A DNA stretch of 5,707 bases from Acholeplasmataceae bacterium (GTDB lineage: Bacteria; Bacillota; Negativicutes; Acidaminococcales; Acidaminococcaceae), in the NCBI GenBank assembly GCA_012719555.1, contig JAAYAE010000329.1, forward strand, positions 1-5,707, in the 5' to 3' direction. This document shows positions 1 to 5,707 of the stretch, one piece after another. How positions within the stretch are numbered: the stretch's first letter is position 1; each line of letters begins with the position of its first letter. A model generated the notes under the pieces. That model was not told the DNA's origin. It did no database searches and was given only the letters and a program-made list of their open reading frames with translations. The position numbers and the translations under genes were made by a program.

Positions 1-63
1 AGGCTTTCTTTTGGTATTAAAAACTTCAATATTTTAAGAAATAGAATATTGTATATGGCATAG
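1..63 (+). CDS. C-terminal end of an ISL3-like transposase (partial, cut by window edge)
   Basis: Reading frame 1 from the first base is open for 20 codons and stops at TAG 61-63. The peptide is RLSFGIKNFNILRNRILYMA. The pattern 'FG(I/F)(K/R)NF..(F/L)R.RIL' close to the stop resembles the extreme C-terminus of ISL3-family (DDE, IS204/IS1001/IS1096/IS1165 group) transposases, which commonly end in a GFRNFxNFRxRIL-type motif. That resemblance is recalled from the family, not computed. The catalytic domain lies left of the window, so whether this transposase is intact is unknown. Position supports the call: the stop is followed by a hairpin and then by a sequence resembling an IS terminal repeat, ending about 80 bp later. 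The gene is convergent with the ntp operon. The fragment is short, so the family assignment rests on motif plus context. Confidence 0.72.
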   Translation, partial: RLSFGIKNFNILRNRILYMA

Positions 64-95
64 AAAATGAGGATTGTCTGTAAAGACAATCCTCA
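64..95 (-). terminator. Rho-independent terminator-like hairpin, minus-strand direction
   Basis: A perfect 12-bp inverted repeat (68-79 with 84-95) encloses a 4-base loop (80-83). Read on the minus strand, the stem is followed directly by TTTTCT (67-62), a modest U-tract, so it looks like an intrinsic terminator for transcripts coming from the ntp operon. On the plus strand the stem starts 4 bases after the transposase stop but is followed by ACTGAGTG with no T-run, so termination of the transposase transcript is less well supported. The stem lies inside the IS, so this terminator is inferred to be IS-borne and not the operon's original one. Confidence 0.68.
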
Positions 96-116
96 CTGAG
101 TGAACATTTTAGGGAG

Positions 117-141
117 TCACCCCAACATTTGACAGAGAACC
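117..141 (-). repeat. Probable terminal inverted repeat of the ISL3-like element
   Basis: Read inward on the minus strand from 141, the sequence begins GGTTCTCTGTCAAATGTTGG and continues into GGTGA. The GG start, TCT run and GTCAA core resemble ISL3-family terminal repeats. The matching left repeat is off the window, so the length and exact boundary are estimates. Confidence 0.6.
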
Positions 142-159
142 TTTTTTATTTGTCATAAT
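129..159 (+). promoter_or_regulatory. Possible outward hybrid promoter at the IS edge, antisense to ntpD
   Basis: A perfect -35 hexamer TTGACA (129-134) lies within the IS terminal repeat and points out of the element. A -10-like CATAAT (154-159, five of six matches to TATAAT) lies in the flanking DNA after a 19-bp spacer. Two bases more than the optimal 17 weakens it. A start near 166 would give RNA antisense to the 3' end of ntpD. Hybrid promoters formed by an IS-borne -35 and a host -10 are known for other elements such as IS2 and IS256; activity here is inference. Confidence 0.4.
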
Positions 160-160
160 A

Positions 161-826
161 CTAAATTGCCTTTTTTACTACCCTTGCTTTCGCTTTTACT
201 TCAGCTTGTGCCATCATTTCTTTGGCTTTCATTAAGCGAACCGTACTTGCTCTATCATTTTCTTCTAATTTCATGGTAATAAATTTAATACTTTCTTGCA
301 TTTCAGGAATCATAACATATTCCAACGCATTTACGCGGCGGCGAGTTTTCTCAATTTCTATTGCCAAAAGATTACAAGTTTTTTCCACTTCTGCCAATTC
401 TAATAATTTAGGGAGATACTCGGAAAGCTCCATAACAGCATTATCTAAGGAACTGGAGGTAAAAGTGAAGGCATAGGGAATATCAGCTTCTCCATCGCCG
501 CCTGTATACTTAACAGTAGGAACATCCACACTCATAACATTATGAATTCCAACTTCAAAAACCGCAGCCCTAGCCGGATATAAGAGAGCCTCAGAAACAC
601 GCAAAGCACCCATTTGAGCTTTTGCTAAACCAAAACGACGAGCAACGTCCTGCAAAGCCTTTTCTACTTCCAATCTTAAATCGTAGTTACGGCGAATATG
701 CAGCATGAACTGTCGCACCATCTCATCCCGTTTATCTTTTAAAAGCTTATGCCCACGTACTGCCGTAGTCAGCCGCTTTTTCAAGCGGGTTAACTCCATA
801 CGTGTAGGGTTCACATTTGTAGCCAT
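161..826 (-). CDS. ntpD: V-type ATP synthase subunit D (central rotor shaft)
   Basis: This 221-residue protein is subunit D of the A/V-type ATPase, the long coiled-coil shaft that turns inside the A3B3 head and, with subunit F, passes torque to the membrane ring through subunit C. The N-terminus carries the family signature PTRMELTRLKKRLTTAVRGH (residues 7-26) followed by KLLKDKRDEM (27-36). A long helix continues to about residue 80. The middle (about 95-145) is the less helical part, which includes the short beta-hairpin region known in the E. hirae protein. A second long helix follows, with TRRRVNALEYVMIPEM (161-176) being typical. The tail from about 200 is rich in Lys and Ala. The ATG at 824-826 is supported by AGGGGG eight bases upstream and by the position of the signature. 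It starts 3 bp after the ntpB stop. It is the last ntp gene visible; the stop is 20 bp from the IS edge. Confidence 0.96.
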   Translation of the reverse strand: MATNVNPTRMELTRLKKRLTTAVRGHKLLKDKRDEMVRQFMLHIRRNYDLRLEVEKALQDVARRFGLAKAQMGALRVSEALLYPARAAVFEVGIHNVMSVDVPTVKYTGGDGEADIPYAFTFTSSSLDNAVMELSEYLPKLLELAEVEKTCNLLAIEIEKTRRRVNALEYVMIPEMQESIKFITMKLEENDRASTVRLMKAKEMMAQAEVKAKARVVKKAI

Positions 827-829
827 GTG

Positions 830-2227
830 TTATTCCCCCTCTGTTCCTTCCGTTTCAGCCGGTACATAGTACTTGTCCAAATAAGCATCACGAATACGTT
901 TTAATTCTGCTCTTGGCAATATACCCAAAAGCTTCCAACCCAAGTCCAAAGTTTCTTCAATTGTACGATTTGTTTCATACCCTTGGGAAACGTACTCTTT
1001 TTCAAAGCGATCGGCAAATTTAGCATATAATTTGTCGACTTTTGACAAAGCCGCATCACCCAAAATAGTAGCTAACTCTTTTGCTTCCTTACCACGAGCA
1101 TAAGCGGCAAATAATTGGTTCATAGTATCCGCATGATCTTCACGTGTTTTACCTTCGCCAATTCCCTTATCTTTTAAACGTGACAAAGACGGTAATACGT
1201 CAATAGGAGGCGTTACTCCTTTACGATACAATTCACGGGACAAAATAATCTGCCCCTCTGTAATATATCCTGTTAAATCTGGAATAGGATGTGTTTTGTC
1301 ATCTTCCGGCATTGATAAAATTGGGATCTGGGTAATAGAACCTTTTTTCCCTTTAATACGCCCAGCACGTTCGTACATGCTTGCAAGGTCAGTATACAAA
1401 TAACCCGGATAGCCACGACGACCTGGTACTTCTTTACGAGCTGCCGAAATTTCGCGCAACGCATCAGCATAGTTTGTAATATCGGTTATGATAACCAAGA
1501 CGTGCATGCCAAGGCCATAGGCTAAATACTCAGCGGCGGTAATAGCCATACGTGGTGTAGCAATACGTTCTACTGCCGGATCATTAGCTAAGTTGATAAA
1601 CATAACGGCACGTTCCAACGCACCGGTTCTATTAAAGTCATTCATGAAAAAGTTTGCTTCTTCAAAAGTTATTCCTACCGCAGCAAATACAACGGCAAAA
1701 CCTTCTCCTGTTCCACGCACTTTTGCTTGACGAGCAATCTGTGCTGCTAGTTGTGCATGGGGCAATCCTGAACCGGAAAACACCGGTAATTTTTGTCCAC
1801 GAACCAATGTGTTTAATCCATCGATAGCACTAACACCGGTTTGAATAAATTCAGCCGGATAATCACGAGCAGCCGGATTCAATGGTTCGCCATTAATATC
1901 ACGATATTCATCAGGTATGATTTCTGCGCCACCATCTTTGGGTCTGCCCATACCATCAAACACACGACCCAGCATAGCCGGAGAAACACCCAAACGAATA
2001 CCATGACCTAAAAAGCGTGCTTTAGCATCGGATATTTTAAGTCCCTGAGAACTCTCAAATAACTGGACCAGAGCCTTATCTCCATCAATAACTAGAACTT
2101 TACCGCTACGAATTTCGCCATTAGCTTGCTGAATTTCTACCAGTTCATCATATTTGACACCTTCAACTTCTTCCACCATCATCAGCGGTCCGACGACCTC
2201 GCGTATTGTTTTATAATCCTTACGCAT
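830..2227 (-). CDS. ntpB: V-type ATP synthase subunit B (regulatory/non-catalytic)
   Basis: This 465-residue protein is subunit B, which alternates with subunit A in the A3B3 head and completes the nucleotide site at the A-B interface. An N-terminal beta-barrel (about 1-75) leads into the nucleotide-binding-fold domain. The place of the P-loop holds SGSGLPHAQLAAQIARQA (151-168), lacking the GKT of a true Walker A, as expected for the non-catalytic subunit. Other conserved blocks are MAITAAEYLAYGLGMHVLVI (227-246), SMYERAGRI (283-291) and SMPEDDKTHPIPDLTGYITE (305-324). Arg350 in LPSLSRLKDKG aligns by motif and number with the E. hirae NtpB arginine finger that reaches the catalytic site of A. 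The C-terminal helical domain (about 360-455) ends in an acidic tail. Length is close to the usual 455-470. The start ATG overlaps the ntpA end by 8 bp and has a strong Shine-Dalgarno site, which suggests coupled translation of A and B, matching their 1:1 need. Confidence 0.98.
   Translation of the reverse strand: MRKDYKTIREVVGPLMMVEEVEGVKYDELVEIQQANGEIRSGKVLVIDGDKALVQLFESSQGLKISDAKARFLGHGIRLGVSPAMLGRVFDGMGRPKDGGAEIIPDEYRDINGEPLNPAARDYPAEFIQTGVSAIDGLNTLVRGQKLPVFSGSGLPHAQLAAQIARQAKVRGTGEGFAVVFAAVGITFEEANFFMNDFNRTGALERAVMFINLANDPAVERIATPRMAITAAEYLAYGLGMHVLVIITDITNYADALREISAARKEVPGRRGYPGYLYTDLASMYERAGRIKGKKGSITQIPILSMPEDDKTHPIPDLTGYITEGQIILSRELYRKGVTPPIDVLPSLSRLKDKGIGEGKTREDHADTMNQLFAAYARGKEAKELATILGDAALSKVDKLYAKFADRFEKEYVSQGYETNRTIEETLDLGWKLLGILPRAELKRIRDAYLDKYYVPAETEGTEGE
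835..840 (-). promoter_or_regulatory. Ribosome binding site of ntpD
   Basis: AGGGGG on the minus strand, eight bases before the ntpD ATG, formed by the last codons of ntpB. It supports the chosen start and coupled translation. Confidence 0.8.
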
Positions 2228-3992
2228 CTAAGTCACCCTCCTCTGTTAATGCCGTAAAAGCGGCATCTAAATCTTTGAATAATTCAGCAAACTTAACTTT
2301 GTGTTCCTTCTCAGGAATATACTTTGCACGGCCAATTTGCTCACGAATTGGCATTTCGATAAGATTGTCAAGATGTACATGTTGCTCCAAGGCCAGAAGT
2401 GCCTTGTCATACCAAGTAATAATAAGTTTAAGCATTGCATATTGTTTTTCCAAAGAAGTATAAGTATCTACTTCATCAAAAGAATTTTGATGCAAGAAAT
2501 CTTCACGAATAGAGCGCGCACACTCCATGGTAATACGGTCCTTAAAACCTAAGGCATCAATACCAACTAAACGCACTATTTCTTCTAATTCTGCCTCTTC
2601 TTGCAATATCTGCATGGTCTTTGTTACCAATGCGGACCAATCAGGAGCAACAGAAGCATTATAATATGTCCTTAAGCGATCAGAATAAAGGGAATAGCTT
2701 TGTAACCAATCAATAGCCGGGAAATGCCGGCGATAAGCAAGTGCTGCCGACAAACACCAGAACACTTTAACAATACGCAAGGTCGCTTGGGAAACCGGTT
2801 CTGAAATATCACCACCTGGAGGCGAAACCGCACCAATAGCTGATACTGCGCCCGTTCTTCCCTCACTGCCAATACAAGTTACAATACCGGCACGTTCGTA
2901 AAACTCAGCCAAACGAGAGGCCAAATATGCTGGGTAGCCTTCTTCACCGGGCATTTCTTCTAAGCGAGATGACATTTCACGCAAAGCCTCTGCCCAACGT
3001 GAAGTAGAATCCGCCATAATAGCCACTTTATAGCCCATATCACGGAAATATTCCGCAATGGTAATTCCTGTGTAGATAGAAGCCTCACGTGCTGCTACCG
3101 GCATATCAGAGGTGTTGGCAATAAGAACTGTACGTTTCATTAGTGGCAAACCTGTTCTTGGATCTTTTAGCGCAGGAAATTCCATAAGAACATCGGTCAT
3201 TTCATTTCCACGCTCACCACAACCAACATAAACAATAATGTCGGCATCTGCCCACTTTGCCAATTGATGCTGGATAACTGTCTTCCCCGAACCAAATGGT
3301 CCCGGAACTGCCGCTACGCCACCTTTGGCAATAGGGAATAAGGCATCAATTACACGCTGTCCTGTAATCATAGGCTCTTCCGGTGCTAATTTTTCTAAAT
3401 AAGGGCGGCTGCGGCGCACAGGCCAAACCTGCAACATAGGATATTCATCTATAGTGCCGTTTTCCTCTTTAATTTTATAAATAGGCTCTGTAATAGTAGC
3501 TTCACCATCAAAGACCCATTCTATTGTCCCCTTCTTACCCGGAGGAAGCATAATCTTATGTAATACTGCCGGTGTTTCTTGAACAGTGCCTATAACATCA
3601 CCGCCAATTACTTTGTCCCCGACGCTAACACTAGGATTAAATTTCCATTTCTTTTCCCGGTTTAATTTGGGAACTGAAATACCACGGGTAATACGATCCC
3701 CCGCCTGCTTATAAATAACATCCAACGGACGCTGAATGCCGTCAAAAATCCCTTCAATCAGACCAGGAGCTAGTTCTACAGACAATGGGAAACCCGTAGA
3801 TTCTACAGGTTCACCCGGCCCAAGTCCAGCTGTTTCCTCGTATACCTGAATAGAAGCCTTATCGCCTCTTAACTCAATTACTTCACCAATCAGATGCTTT
3901 TCGCTAACATGCACAACGTCATACATTTGTACATCGCCCATGCCTTCAGCTACAATCAGCGGACCGGATACTTTTACAATAGTTCCACTCAT
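2220..3992 (-). CDS. ntpA: V-type ATP synthase subunit A (catalytic)
   Basis: This is the 590-residue catalytic subunit, which hydrolyses or makes ATP in the soluble head and drives, or is driven by, ion flow through the membrane sector. An N-terminal beta-barrel (about 1-75, MSGTIVKVSGPLIVAEGM) is followed by the 'bulge' region specific to A subunits (about 110-190). Walker A is GPFGSGKT (231-238; Lys237, Thr238). GCGERGNEM (257-265) carries the catalytic Glu260 and Arg261, equivalent to E261/R262 of the E. hirae enzyme. Walker B with its downstream motif is VAIMADSTSRWAEALRE (323-339), then EMPGEEGYPAYL (346-357) and IGAVSPPGGDISEPV (386-400). A helical C-terminal domain runs from about 440. 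All key residues are present and no frameshift is seen. The ATG at 3990-3992 matches the family N-terminus. It lies 11 bp after the F gene stop, with a weaker ribosome site overlapping that stop. The ion carried cannot be inferred from this subunit. Confidence 0.98.
   Translation of the reverse strand: MSGTIVKVSGPLIVAEGMGDVQMYDVVHVSEKHLIGEVIELRGDKASIQVYEETAGLGPGEPVESTGFPLSVELAPGLIEGIFDGIQRPLDVIYKQAGDRITRGISVPKLNREKKWKFNPSVSVGDKVIGGDVIGTVQETPAVLHKIMLPPGKKGTIEWVFDGEATITEPIYKIKEENGTIDEYPMLQVWPVRRSRPYLEKLAPEEPMITGQRVIDALFPIAKGGVAAVPGPFGSGKTVIQHQLAKWADADIIVYVGCGERGNEMTDVLMEFPALKDPRTGLPLMKRTVLIANTSDMPVAAREASIYTGITIAEYFRDMGYKVAIMADSTSRWAEALREMSSRLEEMPGEEGYPAYLASRLAEFYERAGIVTCIGSEGRTGAVSAIGAVSPPGGDISEPVSQATLRIVKVFWCLSAALAYRRHFPAIDWLQSYSLYSDRLRTYYNASVAPDWSALVTKTMQILQEEAELEEIVRLVGIDALGFKDRITMECARSIREDFLHQNSFDEVDTYTSLEKQYAMLKLIITWYDKALLALEQHVHLDNLIEMPIREQIGRAKYIPEKEHKVKFAELFKDLDAAFTALTEEGDLDA
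2237..2242 (-). promoter_or_regulatory. Ribosome binding site of ntpB, inside ntpA
   Basis: A perfect AGGAGG, part of the extended GAGGAGGGTGAC, lies nine bases before the ntpB ATG within the last codons of ntpA. With the 8-bp gene overlap it lets terminating ribosomes pass directly to ntpB. It is the strongest Shine-Dalgarno site in the window and fixes this start. Confidence 0.88.
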
Positions 3993-4000
3993 CGGCTATT

Positions 4001-4013
4001 TCCCTACCCTTCC
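4001..4013 (-). promoter_or_regulatory. Ribosome binding site region of ntpA (weaker match)
   Basis: The minus-strand sequence GGAAGGGTAGGGA spans the stop of the F gene and lies about 8-14 bases before the ntpA ATG. It has two partial purine-rich matches and no full AGGAGG, so initiation of the catalytic subunit probably relies partly on coupling to the gene before it. Confidence 0.6.
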
Positions 4014-4330
4014 TTGAATAGAATGTCTGCGCCAACTGCTTTTTCAACATTAGCCTTTATTTGTTTCATTCCAAGTCCCAAAGCATCAGAATTCATAGGA
4101 ATGGGAATGATGGCCGGAAATGTTGCAGTTGCATACATCGCAATAGCTTCTTGCACTTGCGTTGCGGCTTTTTCAGTAATATAAATTACGGCATAACCGT
4201 TATCTGCTAAGTAATGAATTCTATGTTCTATCTTAGCCGGCTGCTCTTCATAAAAAACGTCTAGGCCAATAGCTTTGAAAATCATTACTGAGCTCGGATC
4301 TCCGATTACTGCTATTTTCCTTTTTTTCAT
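4004..4330 (-). CDS. ntpG: V-type ATP synthase subunit F (central stalk)
   Basis: This small 108-residue protein is subunit F, which binds the D shaft and helps couple rotation. In E. hirae naming it is NtpG; other schemes call it NtpF or AtpF. The N-terminus KIAVIGDPSSVMIFKAIGLDVF (5-26) matches the conserved 'IGD.....F.AiG' opening of the CheY-like fold. Further family blocks are YAVIYITEKAA (46-56), FPAIIPIPMN (71-80) and GLGMKQIKANVEKAVGADIL (85-104). Length is normal (about 100-110). The ATG at 4328-4330 is fixed by AGGGGG seven bases upstream and by an in-frame TGA a short way upstream with no ATG, GTG or TTG start between. A 58-bp gap separates it from ntpC, the only notable gap in the operon. 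Its order between C and A fits E-C-F-A-B-D clusters. Confidence 0.95.
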   Translation of the reverse strand: MKKRKIAVIGDPSSVMIFKAIGLDVFYEEQPAKIEHRIHYLADNGYAVIYITEKAATQVQEAIAMYATATFPAIIPIPMNSDALGLGMKQIKANVEKAVGADILFKEG

Positions 4331-4337
4331 ACGCCTG

Positions 4338-4343
4338 CCCCCT
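4338..4343 (-). promoter_or_regulatory. Ribosome binding site of the subunit F gene
   Basis: AGGGGG on the minus strand, seven bases before the ATG and inside the 58-bp ntpC-F gap. It decides the start, since no alternative in-frame ATG, GTG or TTG is available downstream of the in-frame TGA. Confidence 0.78.
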
Positions 4344-4388
4344 ATAATAATGAGTCAACGGAGCCATCGACCCCTACGCCCAGCCTCT

Positions 4389-5381
4389 TTATACATAAAG
4401 CTCTGGCAATTCTGCTTCAAAACCGCCCCGCTTTGTTCCAAAAATAATGCGAAGAGCCTTTGCCTCTGCTTCACGAGCCATAAGATACCCGATAATAGGT
4501 CCTAGTGTAAACGTGTCCCATTTAACACTACGCAAAACATTCATAAGAGCTGTTTCCATTTTGCGTTTAAGTACCGCAGGTTCATTAGTAGACACATATT
4601 CTTCAATGGTTTGAGAAATCAGTTTTCCGTGCCTGCCTCGATTTAGCTTTGCCCCTAGCTGTTCAAAAGGAGTATCCATAGCTTCCATAAGAAGGGTATG
4701 ATCAATTTCTCCACATTCCAAAAGCAATGGCTTTAGTTTATCTGCTTCCCAATGTAACAAGCGAGACCGAACAACGCTACGTGCATTTTGAAAATCTGCC
4801 ATCAAGGAAAAATATTCGCGTACAAAACTACGATCATGCATTTTATCCAATACAGATTTAATATGTCTAAACATAGCACCATCAATCTGTGCACTAAAAA
4901 GTAAAGGGTCAATATGATGTTGCAGGTCAACTTCAATTTTATCCATAGTTATCCTAAATGCATCAGGCATTTCGCCATAGTATTTATTATTAATGCTCTC
5001 ACGTAGAAAATCTAGAGAAAATGTTCCTCCCTCTATTAAAACATCTGGGGCATCCACACCCAAAAGACGTGCTTTTAATAAAGTCTTGATATTGTGTACA
5101 TCAACCGCAAGCAAAAACAAACTAGTCAATTCCGGTGCAGGCGTTAATTCCCAAATTTGCTTTCGCGAAAATTGTAACTGCGCCCTAATAACATAGTCTA
5201 TTTCCAGAGTATTTATCTTATCTCCGGTCAAATTGCCACCATAACCTGTTTCTAGCAATAAAGTCAACGCTTCCTGCACGTTACTTGCTTCAGAAATTCT
5301 TCTTATTTGTGCCGCATCCAACATTTTAGTGAAAAGTACACTAACACGTCCTACGGCATATTCATAACTTGTTTGAGGCAT
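4389..5381 (-). CDS. ntpC: V-type ATP synthase subunit C (d/AC39-type socket subunit)
   Basis: This 330-residue all-helical protein belongs to the vATP-synt_AC39 family (archaeal/bacterial C, eukaryotic d). It sits as a funnel on the membrane c/K ring and receives the D-F shaft. The N-terminus YEYAVGRVSVLFTKMLDAAQ (6-25) and LLLETGYGG (41-49) are typical. The family is built from repeated three-helix units, and two matching helix ends are visible: DVHNIKTLLKARLLG (94-108) and DFQNARSVVRSRLL (196-209). The C-terminal signature GPIIGYLMAREAEAKALRII (294-313) is strongly conserved. Length is normal for the family (about 330-350). There is no signal peptide or membrane segment, consistent with a peripheral protein. 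The ATG at 5379-5381 is one base past the ntpE stop, with GGAGG nine bases upstream inside the ntpE end. Confidence 0.95.
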   Translation of the reverse strand: MPQTSYEYAVGRVSVLFTKMLDAAQIRRISEASNVQEALTLLLETGYGGNLTGDKINTLEIDYVIRAQLQFSRKQIWELTPAPELTSLFLLAVDVHNIKTLLKARLLGVDAPDVLIEGGTFSLDFLRESINNKYYGEMPDAFRITMDKIEVDLQHHIDPLLFSAQIDGAMFRHIKSVLDKMHDRSFVREYFSLMADFQNARSVVRSRLLHWEADKLKPLLLECGEIDHTLLMEAMDTPFEQLGAKLNRGRHGKLISQTIEEYVSTNEPAVLKRKMETALMNVLRSVKWDTFTLGPIIGYLMAREAEAKALRIIFGTKRGGFEAELPELYV

Positions 5382-5382
5382 A

Positions 5383-5707
5383 TTACTTTACCTCCGTGCC
5401 AAATAACATCGTTGCTACTTCTCTTTCAGATTTCATGCGCACATCGCGCAAAATCGTAGCAAAAGAACCATCAAAATCACTGTGTTTACCTATAAGCATA
5501 ACGCCCCCGGTAAATTTAGCAGGTTCGCTAGCTAAAGTAAGTTCACCTTTTTTACCTGCTGCTACAAGTGCAGCATTAAGTTTTGTAAGCATGCCATTTT
5601 TATATTTCTCGATATCTGCTGCCGGCACGCATAATTGTTCATTGCCACTTTCGCTGGCAGCCAATACTGTTGCCATAATAAGTTTTTCCCACTTATCTAA
5701 CGGCAAT
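5383..5707 (-). CDS. ntpE: V-type ATP synthase subunit E, C-terminal part (5' end beyond window)
   Basis: The last 107 or so residues of subunit E, the peripheral stalk component that with its partner (G/H) ties the A3B3 head to the membrane subunit a/I. The frame runs open to the window edge. The codon at 5704-5706 is TTG, best read as an internal leucine (LPLDKWEKLI...) and not a start, because E subunits are normally about 190-200 residues. The visible part is the globular C-terminal domain: W/YEKLI, SGNEQLCVPAADIEKY, then GGVMLIGKHSDFDGSF and DVRMKSEREVATMLF. The last block corresponds to the usual 'eiA.iLF' ending of the family. The N-terminal coiled coil is missing only because of the window limit. 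It is directly followed by ntpC with a 1-bp gap. Confidence 0.92.
   Translation of the reverse strand, partial: LPLDKWEKLIMATVLAASESGNEQLCVPAADIEKYKNGMLTKLNAALVAAGKKGELTLASEPAKFTGGVMLIGKHSDFDGSFATILRDVRMKSEREVATMLFGTEVK
5391..5395 (-). promoter_or_regulatory. Ribosome binding site of ntpC, inside the ntpE end
   Basis: GGAGG (extending to GGAGGTAAAG) lies nine bases before the ntpC ATG, encoded by the last residues of ntpE. It supports the start and the E-C coupling. Confidence 0.85.

Larger units (their letters stand above)
1..141 (+). mobile_element. Right end of an ISL3-like insertion sequence
   Basis: Three things line up: the end of a transposase-like frame (stop at 61-63), about 50 bp of non-coding subterminal DNA after a hairpin, and an edge at about 141. 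Read inward on the minus strand, that edge begins GGTTCTCTGTCAAATGTTGG, which looks like the terminal repeats of ISL3-family elements in low-GC Gram-positives (GG-T/C-TCTT-like starts followed by GTCAA). The rest of the element and its left end are outside the window. ISL3 elements usually make 8-bp AT-rich target duplications; the eight bases after the edge, TTTTTTAT (142-149), are a candidate copy that cannot be confirmed without the other end. The insertion point is 20 bp (141-160) beyond the ntpD stop, so no ntp coding sequence is broken. The exact edge is uncertain by one or two bases. Confidence 0.7.

Noticed and set aside
142..150. T-run as a plus-strand intrinsic terminator for the transposase
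   Set aside because: No stable stem lies directly before it; the only perfect hairpin (68-95) ends about 46 bases earlier. The run is more simply AT-rich target DNA.
222..476. Plus-strand open frame of 84 codons within ntpD
   Set aside because: It lies wholly opposite the conserved ntpD coding sequence, shows no recognisable domain and is best explained as a shadow. The possible antisense promoter at 129-159 does not by itself make it a gene.
2206..2552. Two plus-strand open frames opposite the ntpA/ntpB junction
   Set aside because: They overlap well-conserved subunit A and B coding sequence, have no family resemblance and lack supporting context.
4345..4358. Promoter-like TTGACT and TATTAT on the minus strand in the ntpC-F gap
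   Set aside because: The two boxes are separated by only about 3 bases instead of about 17, so they cannot act as a -35/-10 pair.
4004..4505. Plus-strand open frames opposite the subunit F and ntpC genes
   Set aside because: They are antisense to conserved proteins; their compositions look like reverse-strand translations and nothing supports expression.
5704..5706. TTG as the start codon of the subunit E gene
   Set aside because: The frame continues to the window edge and the family is about twice as long, so this TTG is an internal leucine and the gene is simply cut off.

Overview
The window is most of a bacterial A/V-type (vacuolar-type) ATPase operon, all on the minus strand, followed at its 3' end by the right end of an insertion sequence. 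In transcription order (right to left) the genes encode subunit E (C-terminal part only, cut by the window edge), C, F, A, B and D. This is the E-C-F-A-B-D order of the Enterococcus hirae ntp cluster and of many Bacillota and archaeal A/V-ATPase clusters. The membrane genes (I/a and K/c) are not in the window. They would be expected upstream, beyond position 5707.

The organism is most likely a moderately low-GC member of the Bacillota. The evidence is the AT-leaning coding sequence, strong AGGAGG-type Shine-Dalgarno sites before most genes, the E. hirae-like gene order, and an ISL3-type element end. An anaerobe, possibly of the Negativicutes type, would fit, but this is inference and no taxonomic marker is present.

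Layout: 1-141 is the right end of an ISL3-like IS. It holds the last 20 codons and stop of a plus-strand transposase, a perfect 12-bp hairpin, and a terminal inverted repeat ending near 141. Positions 142-160 are a short AT-rich spacer that may contain the IS target duplication. Then come ntpD (161-826), ntpB (830-2227), ntpA (2220-3992), the subunit F gene (4004-4330), ntpC (4389-5381) and the partial ntpE (5383-5707). The genes are packed with gaps of 1 to 11 bp or an 8-bp overlap, except for a 58-bp gap between ntpC and the F gene. Ribosome binding sites lie in the ends of the preceding genes, so the unit looks like one co-transcribed, translationally coupled operon. No stretch of more than about 160 bases lacks a gene.

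Together the products form the soluble V1/A1 head and stalks: A3B3 is the catalytic hexamer, D and F the central rotor shaft, C the socket that joins the shaft to the membrane ring, and E part of the peripheral stator. All visible catalytic residues are intact (Walker A lysine and catalytic glutamate in A, arginine finger in B), so the enzyme should be functional. Whether it moves H+ or Na+ cannot be told, because the ring subunit is outside the window.

I see no undescribed biological system here. The non-routine part is the IS junction: the element sits 20 bp past the ntpD stop, carries a hairpin oriented to terminate transcripts arriving from the ntp operon, and places a perfect TTGACA box at its edge, next to a plausible -10 box, pointing antisense into ntpD.
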